DNA from: Candidatus Uhrbacteria bacterium
GTDB lineage: Bacteria > Patescibacteriota > Patescibacteriia > 2-12-FULL-60-25
Length of the DNA: 26,416 nt
Assembly (NCBI GenBank): GCA_023246415.1
Contig: JAHFIK010000012.1
Span: 1-26,416 of the forward strand
Direction: 5' to 3'
Within the stretch, counting starts at the first letter, position 1. Every line of letters starts with the position of its first letter. The notes beneath the pieces were generated by a model. That model did no database searches. It was not told the DNA's origin and saw only the letters and a program-made list of their open reading frames with translations. Below, one piece after another: positions 6,956 to 14,161 of the stretch. Position numbers and translations under genes: made by a program.

Positions 6956-8356
6956 ATGCCTCCACGCGTAAAGATTGTCGGTCCAACCGTTCCGATGTCA
7001 CTGCCCTCAAAGGCCGGAGTGAAAAAAGCTCCGCCCATGCAGGCATTTCGGGCATCGAAAATTGCGGAAGAACGGGCCGCGACATCCGGAAAAGGGGCTC
7101 CCGCTCCGGCGTCGGAACCCGCACCCGCACCCGCGCCAGCTCCGGCGGCGCGCGCTGAAGCGGCAGCGCCCTCGCTCGTGACGCCAACGGTGGCCGCAGC
7201 TGCAGCTGCCAAAGCGGCCGCATCGTCGAAGCGACCGGAGAAGAAAAAGATCGATACGAGCTCAAAGCGATTTAAAGATCGCGAGCGGAAGGAGAACGGC
7301 GGGTCGCGCATGCTGAATCTGTCCACGCAGGAAAAGATTCAGTTTTCAAAGCACCTTGCGGTCATGCTTGAAGCCGGCATTCCGCTCCGCGAAGCGCTTG
7401 AGATCATGTTTGAAGAGAGTTCATCAAAAAAGACAAAGCGGATTTTGAAAGTGGGGATTGACGACCTCTCGAATGGATTTGCACTGTCATCCACGCTCGA
7501 AAAATTTCCGCGCGTCTTCAATTCGTTTACCGTTAACATTGTGCGCGTCGGTGAAGCCTCCGGAACGCTTGCGAAGGCATTGAAATACGAAGCGGAAGAT
7601 CTTGAAAAGTCGCATGAGCTGATCGGAAAAGTGAAGGGCGCGTTGACCTATCCGATCATTATTTTCGTGGGTGCGCTTGGGATCGCCGGATTCTTGTCAT
7701 TCAGTATCCTTCCAAAGCTCATTCCGGTCTTCGGAGCAATGAGCGTGACGCTTCCGCCGACAACGAAGGCGCTCCTCGCGAGTAGTACGTTTCTCCGTAA
7801 GTATTGGTATCTCGTGCTTGGGGCCATGGGTGTCTTTGTGGGAATGATTATGGTCGCGTGGCGGATTCGTCCGGTTCGGTTCGCGCTTGAGTCGGCCATT
7901 CTGCGCATCCCCCTGTTTGGAAAATTGATGGGCGGTGTACAGGTGGCTCGCATGACGCGCGTGTTCGGAACGCTCTTATCCAGTGGCGTTCAAATCGTGG
8001 AAGCGATTCGTGTCACGGCAAAGACCACGGAGAATCTGGTGTATAAGCGAACGTTGGAGCGTATTGCGGTTGACGTGGAACGCGGGGAAGAAATCACGAA
8101 TCAGCTCGCAAAAGAGAAGCGGTTGTTTCCGGCGATTGTGACAGGAATGGTGAAGATCGGGGATCGCACGGGAAAGCTCTCTGAAAGTTTGGTGACGGCG
8201 GCGGAATTCTGCGAGAAAGAAGTTGATAACCTCACGAAAACGATGTCGACGCTCATTGAGCCGATTACGCTGCTCTTAGTCGGAGGATTGGTTGGCTTTA
8301 TCGCCCTCTCCATCATCACGCCAATTTACAACCTGTCTTCCGGGGTCGCGAAATAG
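6956..8356 (+). CDS. pilC: Type IV pilus inner-membrane platform protein PilC with an Ala-Pro-rich N-terminal extension
   Basis: A 466-residue GspF/PilC protein from the ATG at 6956 (the ATG at 6995 is an alternative). Residues about 45-90 are an Ala/Pro-rich stretch with AP repeats and an alanine run, then a basic patch; this tail is not part of the family core. Two T2SSF domains follow: the first has FSKHLAVMLEAGIPLREALE and RVGEASGTLAKAL, the second VARMTRVFGTLLSSGVQIVEA and MVKIGDRTGKLSESL. Three long hydrophobic segments are present, the last at the C-terminus. PilC couples PilB/PilT motion to pilin insertion. The extension may be a disordered tether; its GC-rich coding differs from the neighbours. 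Confidence 0.93.
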   Translation: MPPRVKIVGPTVPMSLPSKAGVKKAPPMQAFRASKIAEERAATSGKGAPAPASEPAPAPAPAPAARAEAAAPSLVTPTVAAAAAAKAAASSKRPEKKKIDTSSKRFKDRERKENGGSRMLNLSTQEKIQFSKHLAVMLEAGIPLREALEIMFEESSSKKTKRILKVGIDDLSNGFALSSTLEKFPRVFNSFTVNIVRVGEASGTLAKALKYEAEDLEKSHELIGKVKGALTYPIIIFVGALGIAGFLSFSILPKLIPVFGAMSVTLPPTTKALLASSTFLRKYWYLVLGAMGVFVGMIMVAWRIRPVRFALESAILRIPLFGKLMGGVQVARMTRVFGTLLSSGVQIVEAIRVTAKTTENLVYKRTLERIAVDVERGEEITNQLAKEKRLFPAIVTGMVKIGDRTGKLSESLVTAAEFCEKEVDNLTKTMSTLIEPITLLLVGGLVGFIALSIITPIYNLSSGVAK

Positions 8357-8368
8357 TGTTTTGGTGAT

Positions 8369-8833
8369 ATGTCGATCAGACCCGCACGTTCTCGTCTCCA
8401 CCACTTGCCCGGATTTTCATTGGTTGAGCTGATCATGGTGTGCGTGTTCCTGTTTATCGTTGGCTCCATGTCGGTGGTGTTCGGGATTCGTGCGATCGCC
8501 ATTCAGGAATTGGATAGTGCGCGCGATACGGCAACGAGCGAGCTGTCGCTGGCACGAGATCATGCGATGAGCGGATCGAATGATTCGCCGTGGGGCGTCA
8601 TGTTCGCCACATCGTCGATGACCACATTCCGAGGCACGTCGTATGCCGCGAGAGATACGGCATTTGATCGGACGACCACATTTGGATCAGGTGTCACGTT
8701 TTCGGGCGCTACCTCTGTCCTCTTTCTTCCTCCGGATGGAACGGTGAACACGCCGGGAACCGTGCTCATGGTGAACGGATCCGTGACGACGAGCGTGGGC
8801 GTGAATGCCATTGGGGCGATTGAAGTCCACTGA
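8369..8833 (+). CDS. FimT/GspH-like pseudopilin
   Basis: A 154-residue prepilin. The leader ends in LPG and the processed part begins FSLVEL (G15 before cleavage, Glu at +5), followed by a hydrophobic helix IMVCVFLFIVGSMSVVFG. Downstream, SELSLARDHAMSG and the later small beta-rich domain resemble GspH/FimT minor pseudopilins. It would be processed by prepilin peptidase and sit at the pilus base or tip as part of the initiation complex. It starts 12 bases after the pilC stop and is probably in the same transcript. Exact orthology is not clear. Confidence 0.8.
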   Translation: MSIRPARSRLHHLPGFSLVELIMVCVFLFIVGSMSVVFGIRAIAIQELDSARDTATSELSLARDHAMSGSNDSPWGVMFATSSMTTFRGTSYAARDTAFDRTTTFGSGVTFSGATSVLFLPPDGTVNTPGTVLMVNGSVTTSVGVNAIGAIEVH

Positions 8834-8859
8834 TGAAATCATGGGCTGCGCGTCCAACC

Positions 8860-8888
8860 GTGACGCGTGACCCGCCTGCCGTTATACT
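8860..8888 (+). promoter_or_regulatory. Promoter of the propeller-pilin gene
   Basis: GTGACG (8860-8865), 17 bases, TATACT (8883-8888). The -10 box ends six bases before the ATG, which puts the expected transcription start on or next to the start codon: a leaderless mRNA. Confidence 0.6.
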
Positions 8889-8894
8889 ACCTCT

Positions 8895-10364
8895 ATGAAA
8901 ACGCTTCATCGTCGAAAAAAGCATCAAAAAACGGCGCATCATGGATCATTCCTCGTTGAGGCGTTGATCGCGATCGCGATTCTATCGATTATTGCGGGAA
9001 CGATTGTCGTTTCACTTTCGAATCAGATCACCGGAACGCAAACGAGTCGCGACACCTCCGCCGCAACGGCGTATGCGCAAGAAGGATTAGAAGCGGCACG
9101 TGCCATCCGGGATTCCGGATGGGGGAATTTGGCGACGGGCGTCCATGGAGCCACGTGGACAAGTGCCGGATGGACGTTCACGAATACGTCTGACACGAAA
9201 AATGGATTCAACCGAACCATCACGGTGACGACGATTGATGATCATAATGTCAGCGTCGATGCGAATATCACGTGGAAGCCATCCCCCGGGCGAACGCGGA
9301 CGTTGAAGTTGTCGAGCATCTTGTCTGATTGGCGGAACGCCTCACAAGTTGATCTTGGGGGCGGCGGACTGACTGGGAACTGGGGCACGCCGGTCTTTCT
9401 TGGAACGACGCTTGATTTCGGAGCGAATTTCCGCGCGTTGGATGTGGACGTGGCATCGACCACGCTCGTCATTGCGGGATTCGGTACGGTGAGCCAGACG
9501 AATGAACTTTGTATTCTTGATGTTGCCGATCCAAATAATCCGATTCTCCACGGATGCTTAAATACCGGGACAGGTGTCAACAAAGTGCGGATCGATTTGA
9601 CGCGAAAGCTGGTCTACATGGCGTATGCTGGAACGTCGAACCAGCTCCAAATTGCCGACATTTCAAATATCGATGCGCCTGTCTTGAAGAAGCAATTCAC
9701 AATTTCTGGAAACACGCAAAAAGGACGAAGTCTTGATCGGGTTGGAAACATGATCTACTTCGGTACCGAAGGTCCGGCAACAAGAGAGTTCTACGTGATT
9801 GATGTGACAGACGCGATGAATCCGATCATCAAAGGTTCAGTCAGTATCGGAAACGATGTGAACTGCGTCCAAGTTGTTGGGAACTATGCGTATCTCGCTT
9901 CTGACGTCGACGGAAAACAGATGGTGATCGTTGATATCTCGAATCCAACGAATCCCGTGATCAAGTCGCTCACAGACGCGCCGGGGACGATGAGTGCGGA
10001 AGTCGTTTGGTATGATCAGAATACGGATCGGGCATACATTGGTCGCAAAACGGACAGTTTAACGAATACGCCGGAAGTCACCGTTTATAACGTGGCAAAC
10101 AAGAGCGCGCCGGTCCTCGTCGGCTCCATGGAAGTGCCGGTAGATGTGAACACGTTGATTACGGTCGGAAATCTTCTCTTTGTGATGACGCTGGGGGATA
10201 TTGAATTCCGTGCCTATGTCGCAACCGATCCGGCAGACCTCCGATATTATGGCGGAATTGATTTTCCGGCAGGCGATGAGCCACGCGGGGTGACCTATAA
10301 GAACAATATCTTCTATATCGCGATCTTTAATCGGTACGGATTGCGTATCGTGTCATCCTATTAG
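8895..10364 (+). CDS. Minor pilin fused to a six-repeat LVIVD beta-propeller (candidate tip adhesin)
   Basis: A 489-residue protein. The N-terminus is a type IV prepilin: basic leader, cleavage expected after G17, then SFLVEALIAIAILSIIAG with Glu at +5, and a PilV-like helix (TSAATAYAQEGLEAARAIRD). After about residue 155 it changes to LVIVD-type repeats near residues 202, 251, 298, 342, 394 and 437, for example LCILDVADPNNPI, FYVIDVTDAMNPI and MVIVDISNPTNPV, spaced about 45 residues, as expected for a beta-propeller. Classical systems carry a propeller on the separate tip protein PilY1; here it is joined to a pilin. An adhesive or cap role at the pilus tip is inference. It has its own leaderless-type promoter inside the pilus locus. 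Confidence 0.85.
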   Translation: MKTLHRRKKHQKTAHHGSFLVEALIAIAILSIIAGTIVVSLSNQITGTQTSRDTSAATAYAQEGLEAARAIRDSGWGNLATGVHGATWTSAGWTFTNTSDTKNGFNRTITVTTIDDHNVSVDANITWKPSPGRTRTLKLSSILSDWRNASQVDLGGGGLTGNWGTPVFLGTTLDFGANFRALDVDVASTTLVIAGFGTVSQTNELCILDVADPNNPILHGCLNTGTGVNKVRIDLTRKLVYMAYAGTSNQLQIADISNIDAPVLKKQFTISGNTQKGRSLDRVGNMIYFGTEGPATREFYVIDVTDAMNPIIKGSVSIGNDVNCVQVVGNYAYLASDVDGKQMVIVDISNPTNPVIKSLTDAPGTMSAEVVWYDQNTDRAYIGRKTDSLTNTPEVTVYNVANKSAPVLVGSMEVPVDVNTLITVGNLLFVMTLGDIEFRAYVATDPADLRYYGGIDFPAGDEPRGVTYKNNIFYIAIFNRYGLRIVSSY

Positions 10365-10380
10365 ACAGGGTGTCTGTGTT

Positions 10381-10415
10381 GCGAGCGGCATGTGACATGT
10401 GCGAACGCCGCTCGC
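10381..10415. repeat. Hairpin before the next pilin gene
   Basis: A 9-bp stem GCGAGCGGC/GCCGCTCGC has a 17-base loop and no T-run. It sits between the propeller-pilin stop and the next ATG, so it may modulate distal expression rather than terminate. Confidence 0.5.
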
Positions 10416-10431
10416 GGCAGAACAAGATGGT

Positions 10432-10926
10432 ATGCATCGACGAAACGGATTTACACTGATTGAACTCCTGATCTACACCGTCATTTTTAGCGGCATGATT
10501 GGCGCGGTTGTTTTTTTAACACGAACGGTCCAAGAAACACGGACGCGCGTGCGAACGTCTGTGATCCTGGGAAACGATTTGCGGTTTGCACTCAACCGGA
10601 TTACGTCGTATGTCCGGAGTGCGGATAATATCAATCTTCCATCAACGAGCACCGGCGTCACATTGGAGTGCGGGTACGCCTCATCGTCGCCGGGGTATAA
10701 TCCAACGGATGTCGTCCTGACGAATGGAATCATTCAAGTCACGCGTGGTTCCAGTTCAACGCTCGCGATTACAAGTTCGGCCGTTAAAATCACCTCGCTC
10801 CTCTTTGACCGGACGACCAGTACGCCAACTGCAATTCGTATTACCATGACCGGGATGCTTCGAAATGGTTTTGGGGCATCCGGTGTTCCGCAGACCCTAA
10901 CCGGCGCGGCCGTGATGCGAAGATAA
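10432..10926 (+). CDS. Minor pilin / pseudopilin (PilW/GspJ-like)
   Basis: A 164-residue prepilin. MHRRNG is a short leader, then FTLIELLIYTVIFSGMIGAV with Glu at +5. The body has the order helix (RFALNRITSYVRSADNI) then a beta-rich domain, as in PilW/GspJ-type minor pilins. The ATG at 10432 is chosen because it gives a normal short leader; the upstream GTG at 10399 lies inside the hairpin. It lies between the propeller pilin and a PilX-like gene on the same strand and is likely to join them in a minor-pilin initiation complex. The subfamily assignment is tentative. Confidence 0.75.
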   Translation: MHRRNGFTLIELLIYTVIFSGMIGAVVFLTRTVQETRTRVRTSVILGNDLRFALNRITSYVRSADNINLPSTSTGVTLECGYASSSPGYNPTDVVLTNGIIQVTRGSSSTLAITSSAVKITSLLFDRTTSTPTAIRITMTGMLRNGFGASGVPQTLTGAAVMRR

Positions 10927-10959
10927 TTCATTGTTTCATCTCACATCGATCTTAACGCT

Positions 10960-11412
10960 ATGGCTTCCCCTCATGACATGCCGCATTCGTCACGAAAACC
11001 ACAGATCGCGATTCGCGCGACGAAGCTCCATTTTGCCCGTGGTAATGTCATGCTGATCTCGCTGTTAATTTTACTCTCAATCTTGTTAGGATTTGCGATT
11101 CTGGGCATGACGATGACCGTTGGACAGGAACAAGGGGGGACGGTGAATTTAAATAAGGTGATCGCTCGCCAGGCGTCGACAGCCTGTCTTGAAACCGCGA
11201 TGGATAAGTTAGGGCGCGACGCATCGTATGCGGGAAATGAAACCATTACGGTTGCGAGTTCAACCTGTCAGATTTTGGGAGTGACCTCTTCAACGGTTTG
11301 GATTATTTCCGCGCAAGCCGTTGTTGGGAACGAGCGGTCAAAGGAACAGGTGGTCCTGTCGAGTCGTTCTCCGATTACGGTTAAATCATGGAAAGAAGTC
11401 TCATCATTTTAG
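10960..11412 (+). CDS. PilX-like minor pilus protein without the usual Glu5
   Basis: A 150-residue protein. After a basic N-terminus, RGNVMLISLLILLSILLGFA forms a pilin-like helix with glycine before it, but there is no glutamate at +5. This is the pattern of PilX/GspK-like minor pilins, which cap the initiation complex. The C-terminal part has two cysteines (CLETAMDKLG, STCQILG) that could form a disulfide. It starts 33 bases after the previous stop. No Shine-Dalgarno site is obvious. Membership of the pilin set is supported mainly by position and the N-terminal helix. Confidence 0.65.
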   Translation: MASPHDMPHSSRKPQIAIRATKLHFARGNVMLISLLILLSILLGFAILGMTMTVGQEQGGTVNLNKVIARQASTACLETAMDKLGRDASYAGNETITVASSTCQILGVTSSTVWIISAQAVVGNERSKEQVVLSSRSPITVKSWKEVSSF

Positions 11413-11637
11413 AAAAGTGATCTATTTGCTCAGAAAACAAAGCATTTCGTCCTGAAAGAACGTTTTTGAGAACGGAAGTGATGTGAGGGGAAAATTGTTT
11501 GTTTCTTTGAGTTTTCCACAGTTCGGAGTCAAACGTCTTGTCAATTTAGCGGATTTACCTATGAGTTCCTTCGGCGGCGTGCTATCATGTTCGCATTCCT
11601 CCATTCATCACCACGCTTTCTTTCTTTTACCAAACGT

Positions 11638-12105
11638 ATGAAAAAAATGCATCAAACGAAGTTGAAGGGGTTCACCCTCATTGAACTTCTCATCGTGATC
11701 GCGCTCATTGCGGTTCTCGCAGGCGCCATCATCATCGCCTTGAACCCGGCACGGCAGTTCGCCCTTGCCCGAAACTCCTCGCGATGGAGCCACGTCAGTT
11801 CGTTGAACGACCTCATTCAGCAGAACATTGCAGAACACCAGGGTCAGTTCCAGTGCAATGGCATCGTGACCGCCATTCCGACCACGAGCTCGTACATGGC
11901 ATCGACTGCATTTAATATCTGTCCGTGTCTCGTTCCAACGTATACGCCATCCCTCCCATACGATCCGAGCGTGGCTGGCGCCGCATTCACGGACTGCACG
12001 AACTACAATACGCAGTACATGATTCAGCGTGATACGACCACGAGCCGCGTGACGATTACGGCTCCAGGAGCGGAATTGAGCGCCGTCATTTCAGCAACGC
12101 GCTAA
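11638..12105 (+). CDS. Type IV pilin, tandem copy 1
   Basis: A 155-residue pilin. Leader MKKMHQTKLKG, then FTLIELLIVIALIAVLAGA with Glu at +5, then LNPARQFALARNSSRWSHV. The globular part has conserved cysteines in QCNG, ICPCLVPTY and TDCTNY, and ends AVISATR. This is probably a main fibre subunit set; which copy is the major pilin cannot be told. Its 5' part is identical to copies 2 and 3, while the region after the block (SSYMASTAFNICPC, SLPYDPSVAGAAF) is its own. A terminator follows at 12124, so it is transcribed separately. Upstream 11413-11637 has no gene; TATCAT (11583-11588) is a possible -10 box about 50 bases from the ATG. Confidence 0.92.
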   Translation: MKKMHQTKLKGFTLIELLIVIALIAVLAGAIIIALNPARQFALARNSSRWSHVSSLNDLIQQNIAEHQGQFQCNGIVTAIPTTSSYMASTAFNICPCLVPTYTPSLPYDPSVAGAAFTDCTNYNTQYMIQRDTTTSRVTITAPGAELSAVISATR

Positions 12106-12123
12106 TTCGTCAGCATGAAATTG

Positions 12124-12152
12124 AAACCCGCCCGTGAAGAGGGCGGGTTTTT
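12124..12152 (+). terminator. Intrinsic terminator of pilin copy 1
   Basis: A 10-bp stem AAACCCGCCC/GGGCGGGTTT with a 7-base loop runs into TTTTT. Confidence 0.92.
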
Positions 12153-12199
12153 GTTTCTGGATCCCCGGGACGCCGCATCTCAAGAGGCGGTTGAGACTG

Positions 12200-12208
12200 T
12201 GATATAAT
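12200..12208 (+). promoter_or_regulatory. Extended -10 promoter of pilin copy 2
   Basis: TGATATAAT is a perfect extended -10 box (TGN plus TATAAT), with no good -35 box at 17 bases. The leader to the ATG at 12243 would be about 28 bases. Confidence 0.7.
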
Positions 12209-12242
12209 AGGTCTATTCTTCATAATGTCGCCATTTATTTGT

Positions 12243-12713
12243 ATGAAAAAAATGCATCAAACGAAGTTGAAGGGGTTCACCCTCATTGAACTTCTCATCG
12301 TGATCGCGCTCATTGCGGTTCTCGCAGGCGCCATCATCATCGCCTTGAACCCGGCACGGCAGTTCGCCCTTGCCCGAAACTCCTCGCGATGGAGCCACGT
12401 CAGTTCGTTGAACGACCTCATTCAGCAGAACGTTGCAGAGCACCAGGGTCAGTTCCAGTGCAATGGCGTGGTCACGGCGATCCCGGTCACGAGCACGGAA
12501 ATGATGAGGGGGTCTGGATTTGATATCTGTCCATGTCTCGTTCCAACGTATACGCCAGCGCTTCCGTATGACCCAAGCGCGGCAGGGGCGGCCTGGACGG
12601 ACTGTACGGCCTATGACACGAAGTACTTCATCCAACGGGATGCGACGACGAGCCGGATTACGATCACGGCACCGAGCGCGGAGTTGGGTGCAGTGATTTC
12701 AGCGACACGCTAG
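12243..12713 (+). CDS. Type IV pilin, tandem copy 2
   Basis: A 156-residue pilin with the same leader and N-terminal helix as copy 1 (identical DNA through 12431). Its 3' half differs: FDICPCLVPTYTPALPYDPS, TDCTAYDTKYFIQRDATTSR and SAELGAVISATR. Protein similarity to copy 3 is high in this half, but the DNA differs at many third positions, so the 3' halves are old while the 5' halves are homogenised. It has its own extended -10 promoter and terminator. The open frame allows a start at 12225, but ATG 12243 gives the same leader as copy 1. Confidence 0.92.
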   Translation: MKKMHQTKLKGFTLIELLIVIALIAVLAGAIIIALNPARQFALARNSSRWSHVSSLNDLIQQNVAEHQGQFQCNGVVTAIPVTSTEMMRGSGFDICPCLVPTYTPALPYDPSAAGAAWTDCTAYDTKYFIQRDATTSRITITAPSAELGAVISATR

Positions 12714-12730
12714 TCGAATCAATCAAGCAG

Positions 12731-12760
12731 CGTCCGCTCGGTATCCCGGGCGGACGTTTT
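12731..12760 (+). terminator. Intrinsic terminator of pilin copy 2
   Basis: A 7-bp stem CGTCCGC/GCGGACG is followed by TTTT and a further T-rich stretch. Confidence 0.85.
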
Positions 12761-12873
12761 GATTTGAGTGTCTGTTTTAAAAGTGCACCAATAGGGCATC
12801 CGATTACGTAGGATAATAGAAGGAAACCGTGAACGGCCACGTTTACTCTTTATGTTTCCAAAGCGTTTACAAT

Positions 12874-13347
12874 ATGAAGCAAATGTTAACGTCGCGCATG
12901 AAGGGGTTCACCCTCATTGAACTTCTCATCGTGATCGCGCTCATTGCGGTTCTCGCAGGCGCCATCATCATCGCCTTGAACCCGGCACGGCAGTTCGCCC
13001 TTGCCCGAAACTCCTCGCGATGGAGCCACGTCAGTTCGTTGAACGACCTCATTCAGCAGAACATTGCAGAACACCAGGGTCAGTTCCAGTGCAATGGCAT
13101 CGTGACCGCCATTCCGACCACGAGCTCAGAGATGATGTCCGGCGGAGGCGGATTTGATATCTGCGCCTGTCTTGTTCCAACCTACACGCCTGCGCTTCCG
13201 TATGACCCAAGTGCGGGTGGGGCTTCGTTTACGGACTGCACGACCTACGATACGAAATATTTCATTCAACGCGATGCCTCGACGAGCCGGATCACAATTA
13301 CGGCACCGAGTGCGGAGTTGGGTGCGGTGATTTCTGCGACACGCTAA
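12874..13347 (+). CDS. Type IV pilin, tandem copy 3 (mosaic)
   Basis: A 157-residue pilin. The first ten residues (MKQMLTSRMK) differ from copies 1 and 2, then the DNA is identical to copy 1 for 229 bases (12899-13127), and after that the protein follows copy 2 (GFDICACLVPTYTPALPYDP, YDTKYFIQRDASTSR, SAELGAVISATR). It is therefore a mosaic of a copy-1-like 5' part and a copy-2-like 3' part. ATG 12874 gives a normal short leader; the GTG at 12829 would give an unlikely long one. GATAAT near 12812 is a possible -10 box. A terminator follows. Confidence 0.92.
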   Translation: MKQMLTSRMKGFTLIELLIVIALIAVLAGAIIIALNPARQFALARNSSRWSHVSSLNDLIQQNIAEHQGQFQCNGIVTAIPTTSSEMMSGGGGFDICACLVPTYTPALPYDPSAGGASFTDCTTYDTKYFIQRDASTSRITITAPSAELGAVISATR

Positions 13348-13361
13348 ACGATCAGAGCATC

Positions 13362-13397
13362 AGATCTGTCCCGATGAATACACGGGACGGATCTTTT
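13362..13397 (+). terminator. Intrinsic terminator of pilin copy 3
   Basis: The stem AGATC.GTCCCG/CGGGAC.GATCT with a 9-base loop is followed by TTTT-G-TCTTT. Confidence 0.85.
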
Positions 13398-13422
13398 GTC
13401 TTTATCACACGGAATACATCAT

Positions 13423-13460
13423 AAAAAGCGACGCCCCCGGCAAGTGTTGCAACGGGGGCG
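13423..13460 (-). terminator. Intrinsic terminator of the receiver-like gene
   Basis: An 8-bp stem CGCCCCCG/CGGGGGCG (13432-13460) is followed on the minus strand by TCGC and TTTTT (13423-13427). It faces the pilin terminator at 13362, so the convergent pair is separated by two back-to-back terminators. Confidence 0.85.
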
Positions 13461-13480
13461 GTGATCGCACATATTCCACG

Positions 13481-13984
13481 CTATGAGCGGAAAAGTTCTT
13501 CGTACGCAGGGATGACGGTGTTTTGAAGAGGGGTGATCCCATCTTTGTGGACGGTTTTGAATGTGAGGCGCTGTGCGCGCTCAATCAAATCCTGCTCCGC
13601 CGTTGCAAGAATGCCGCTGACAAATCCCTCACCGAATCCGGTGCGAAGGTCAGACAGAAATTCGATGCCGTCGAGGTGAATCGTACTCGCGAAGAGCGTG
13701 CCGTCACTGACCACGGAGATACGTGTTTCGGGATCATGAAGATGCGCGATCGCGTCAATCATGAGAATCGCGATGTCGAATGACGCAGCGAAGAATCGGA
13801 TCTCTTCGATTTCGTCAGTCACGCACTGCTGAAGCGCGATCCGTGCGGATTCAACCGTGATCGAAAAGAGGTTGATGTCGGTGTCTGGCCGAAGCGGATG
13901 CCGTTGCATGAGCGCGCGTTTGCAGACGCGAAGGATGGGGAGCTCGTCATCGACGAGCAGAAAGACTCGTTTCAGACGTGACAT
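13481..13984 (-). CDS. Atypical CheY-like receiver-domain protein with insertions
   Basis: A 167-residue single-domain protein. VFLLVDDELPILRVCKRAL gives the strand-1 acidic pair (D12, D13) of a response-regulator receiver. FDIAILMIDAI offers D77 as phospho-acceptor, and LDGIEFLSDLR (104-114) matches the DG.EFL..LR that normally follows the acceptor by about nine residues; here it is about 28 residues later. T128 (ILATAE) and K143 or K147 could be the switch Thr and Lys. The stretch between DDE and D77 is also about 20 residues longer than usual. No output domain is present and no histidine kinase is nearby. Phosphorylation is unproven. It is transcribed from its own promoter. Confidence 0.6.
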   Translation of the reverse strand: MSRLKRVFLLVDDELPILRVCKRALMQRHPLRPDTDINLFSITVESARIALQQCVTDEIEEIRFFAASFDIAILMIDAIAHLHDPETRISVVSDGTLFASTIHLDGIEFLSDLRTGFGEGFVSGILATAEQDLIERAQRLTFKTVHKDGITPLQNTVIPAYEELFRS

Positions 13985-14041
13985 GGAAATGGCTTTCTTT
14001 GGTTGAAGGGTGCGGGATGAAAAAGAAAGGACAAGATGCGG

Positions 14042-14070
14042 AAGATACCGGAAAATGGGGCATTTGTCAA
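14042..14070 (-). promoter_or_regulatory. Promoter of the receiver-like gene
   Basis: On the minus strand: TTGACA (14065-14070), 17 bases, TATCTT (14042-14047). The spacer contains CATTTT at the same offset as the promoters at 1873 and 15597. Confidence 0.7.
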
Positions 14071-14130
14071 TGCTGAGCGCTCGTTTGTTGAAAGCGGTAT
14101 CCGCTTTTTGCTTTGTTGTGCAATAAGCGA

Positions 14131-14154
14131 CCCCGCCTGTGGTGACAGGCGGGG
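14131..14154 (-). terminator. Probable terminator of the NadD-NadK gene
   Basis: A perfect 10-bp stem CCCCGCCTGT/ACAGGCGGGG with a GGTG loop lies 8 bases past the stop codon. The T-tract on the minus strand is weak. Confidence 0.65.
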
Positions 14155-14161
14155 CTCTTGA

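Larger units (their letters stand above)
11636..13127 (+). repeat. Recombinogenic 5' blocks shared by three pilin genes
   Basis: 11636-11826 equals 12241-12431 base for base (191 nt). 11663-11891 equals 12899-13127 base for base (229 nt). The shared sequence covers the prepilin signal, the N-terminal helix and the first part of the globular domain; the 3' halves then differ. No silent changes occur inside the blocks, so the identity must be recent or maintained by gene conversion. Confidence 0.92.

Noticed and set aside
12867..13074. Similar minus-strand frames repeated in all three pilin genes
   Set aside because: They recur only because the pilin 5' blocks are identical; they are antisense shadows.
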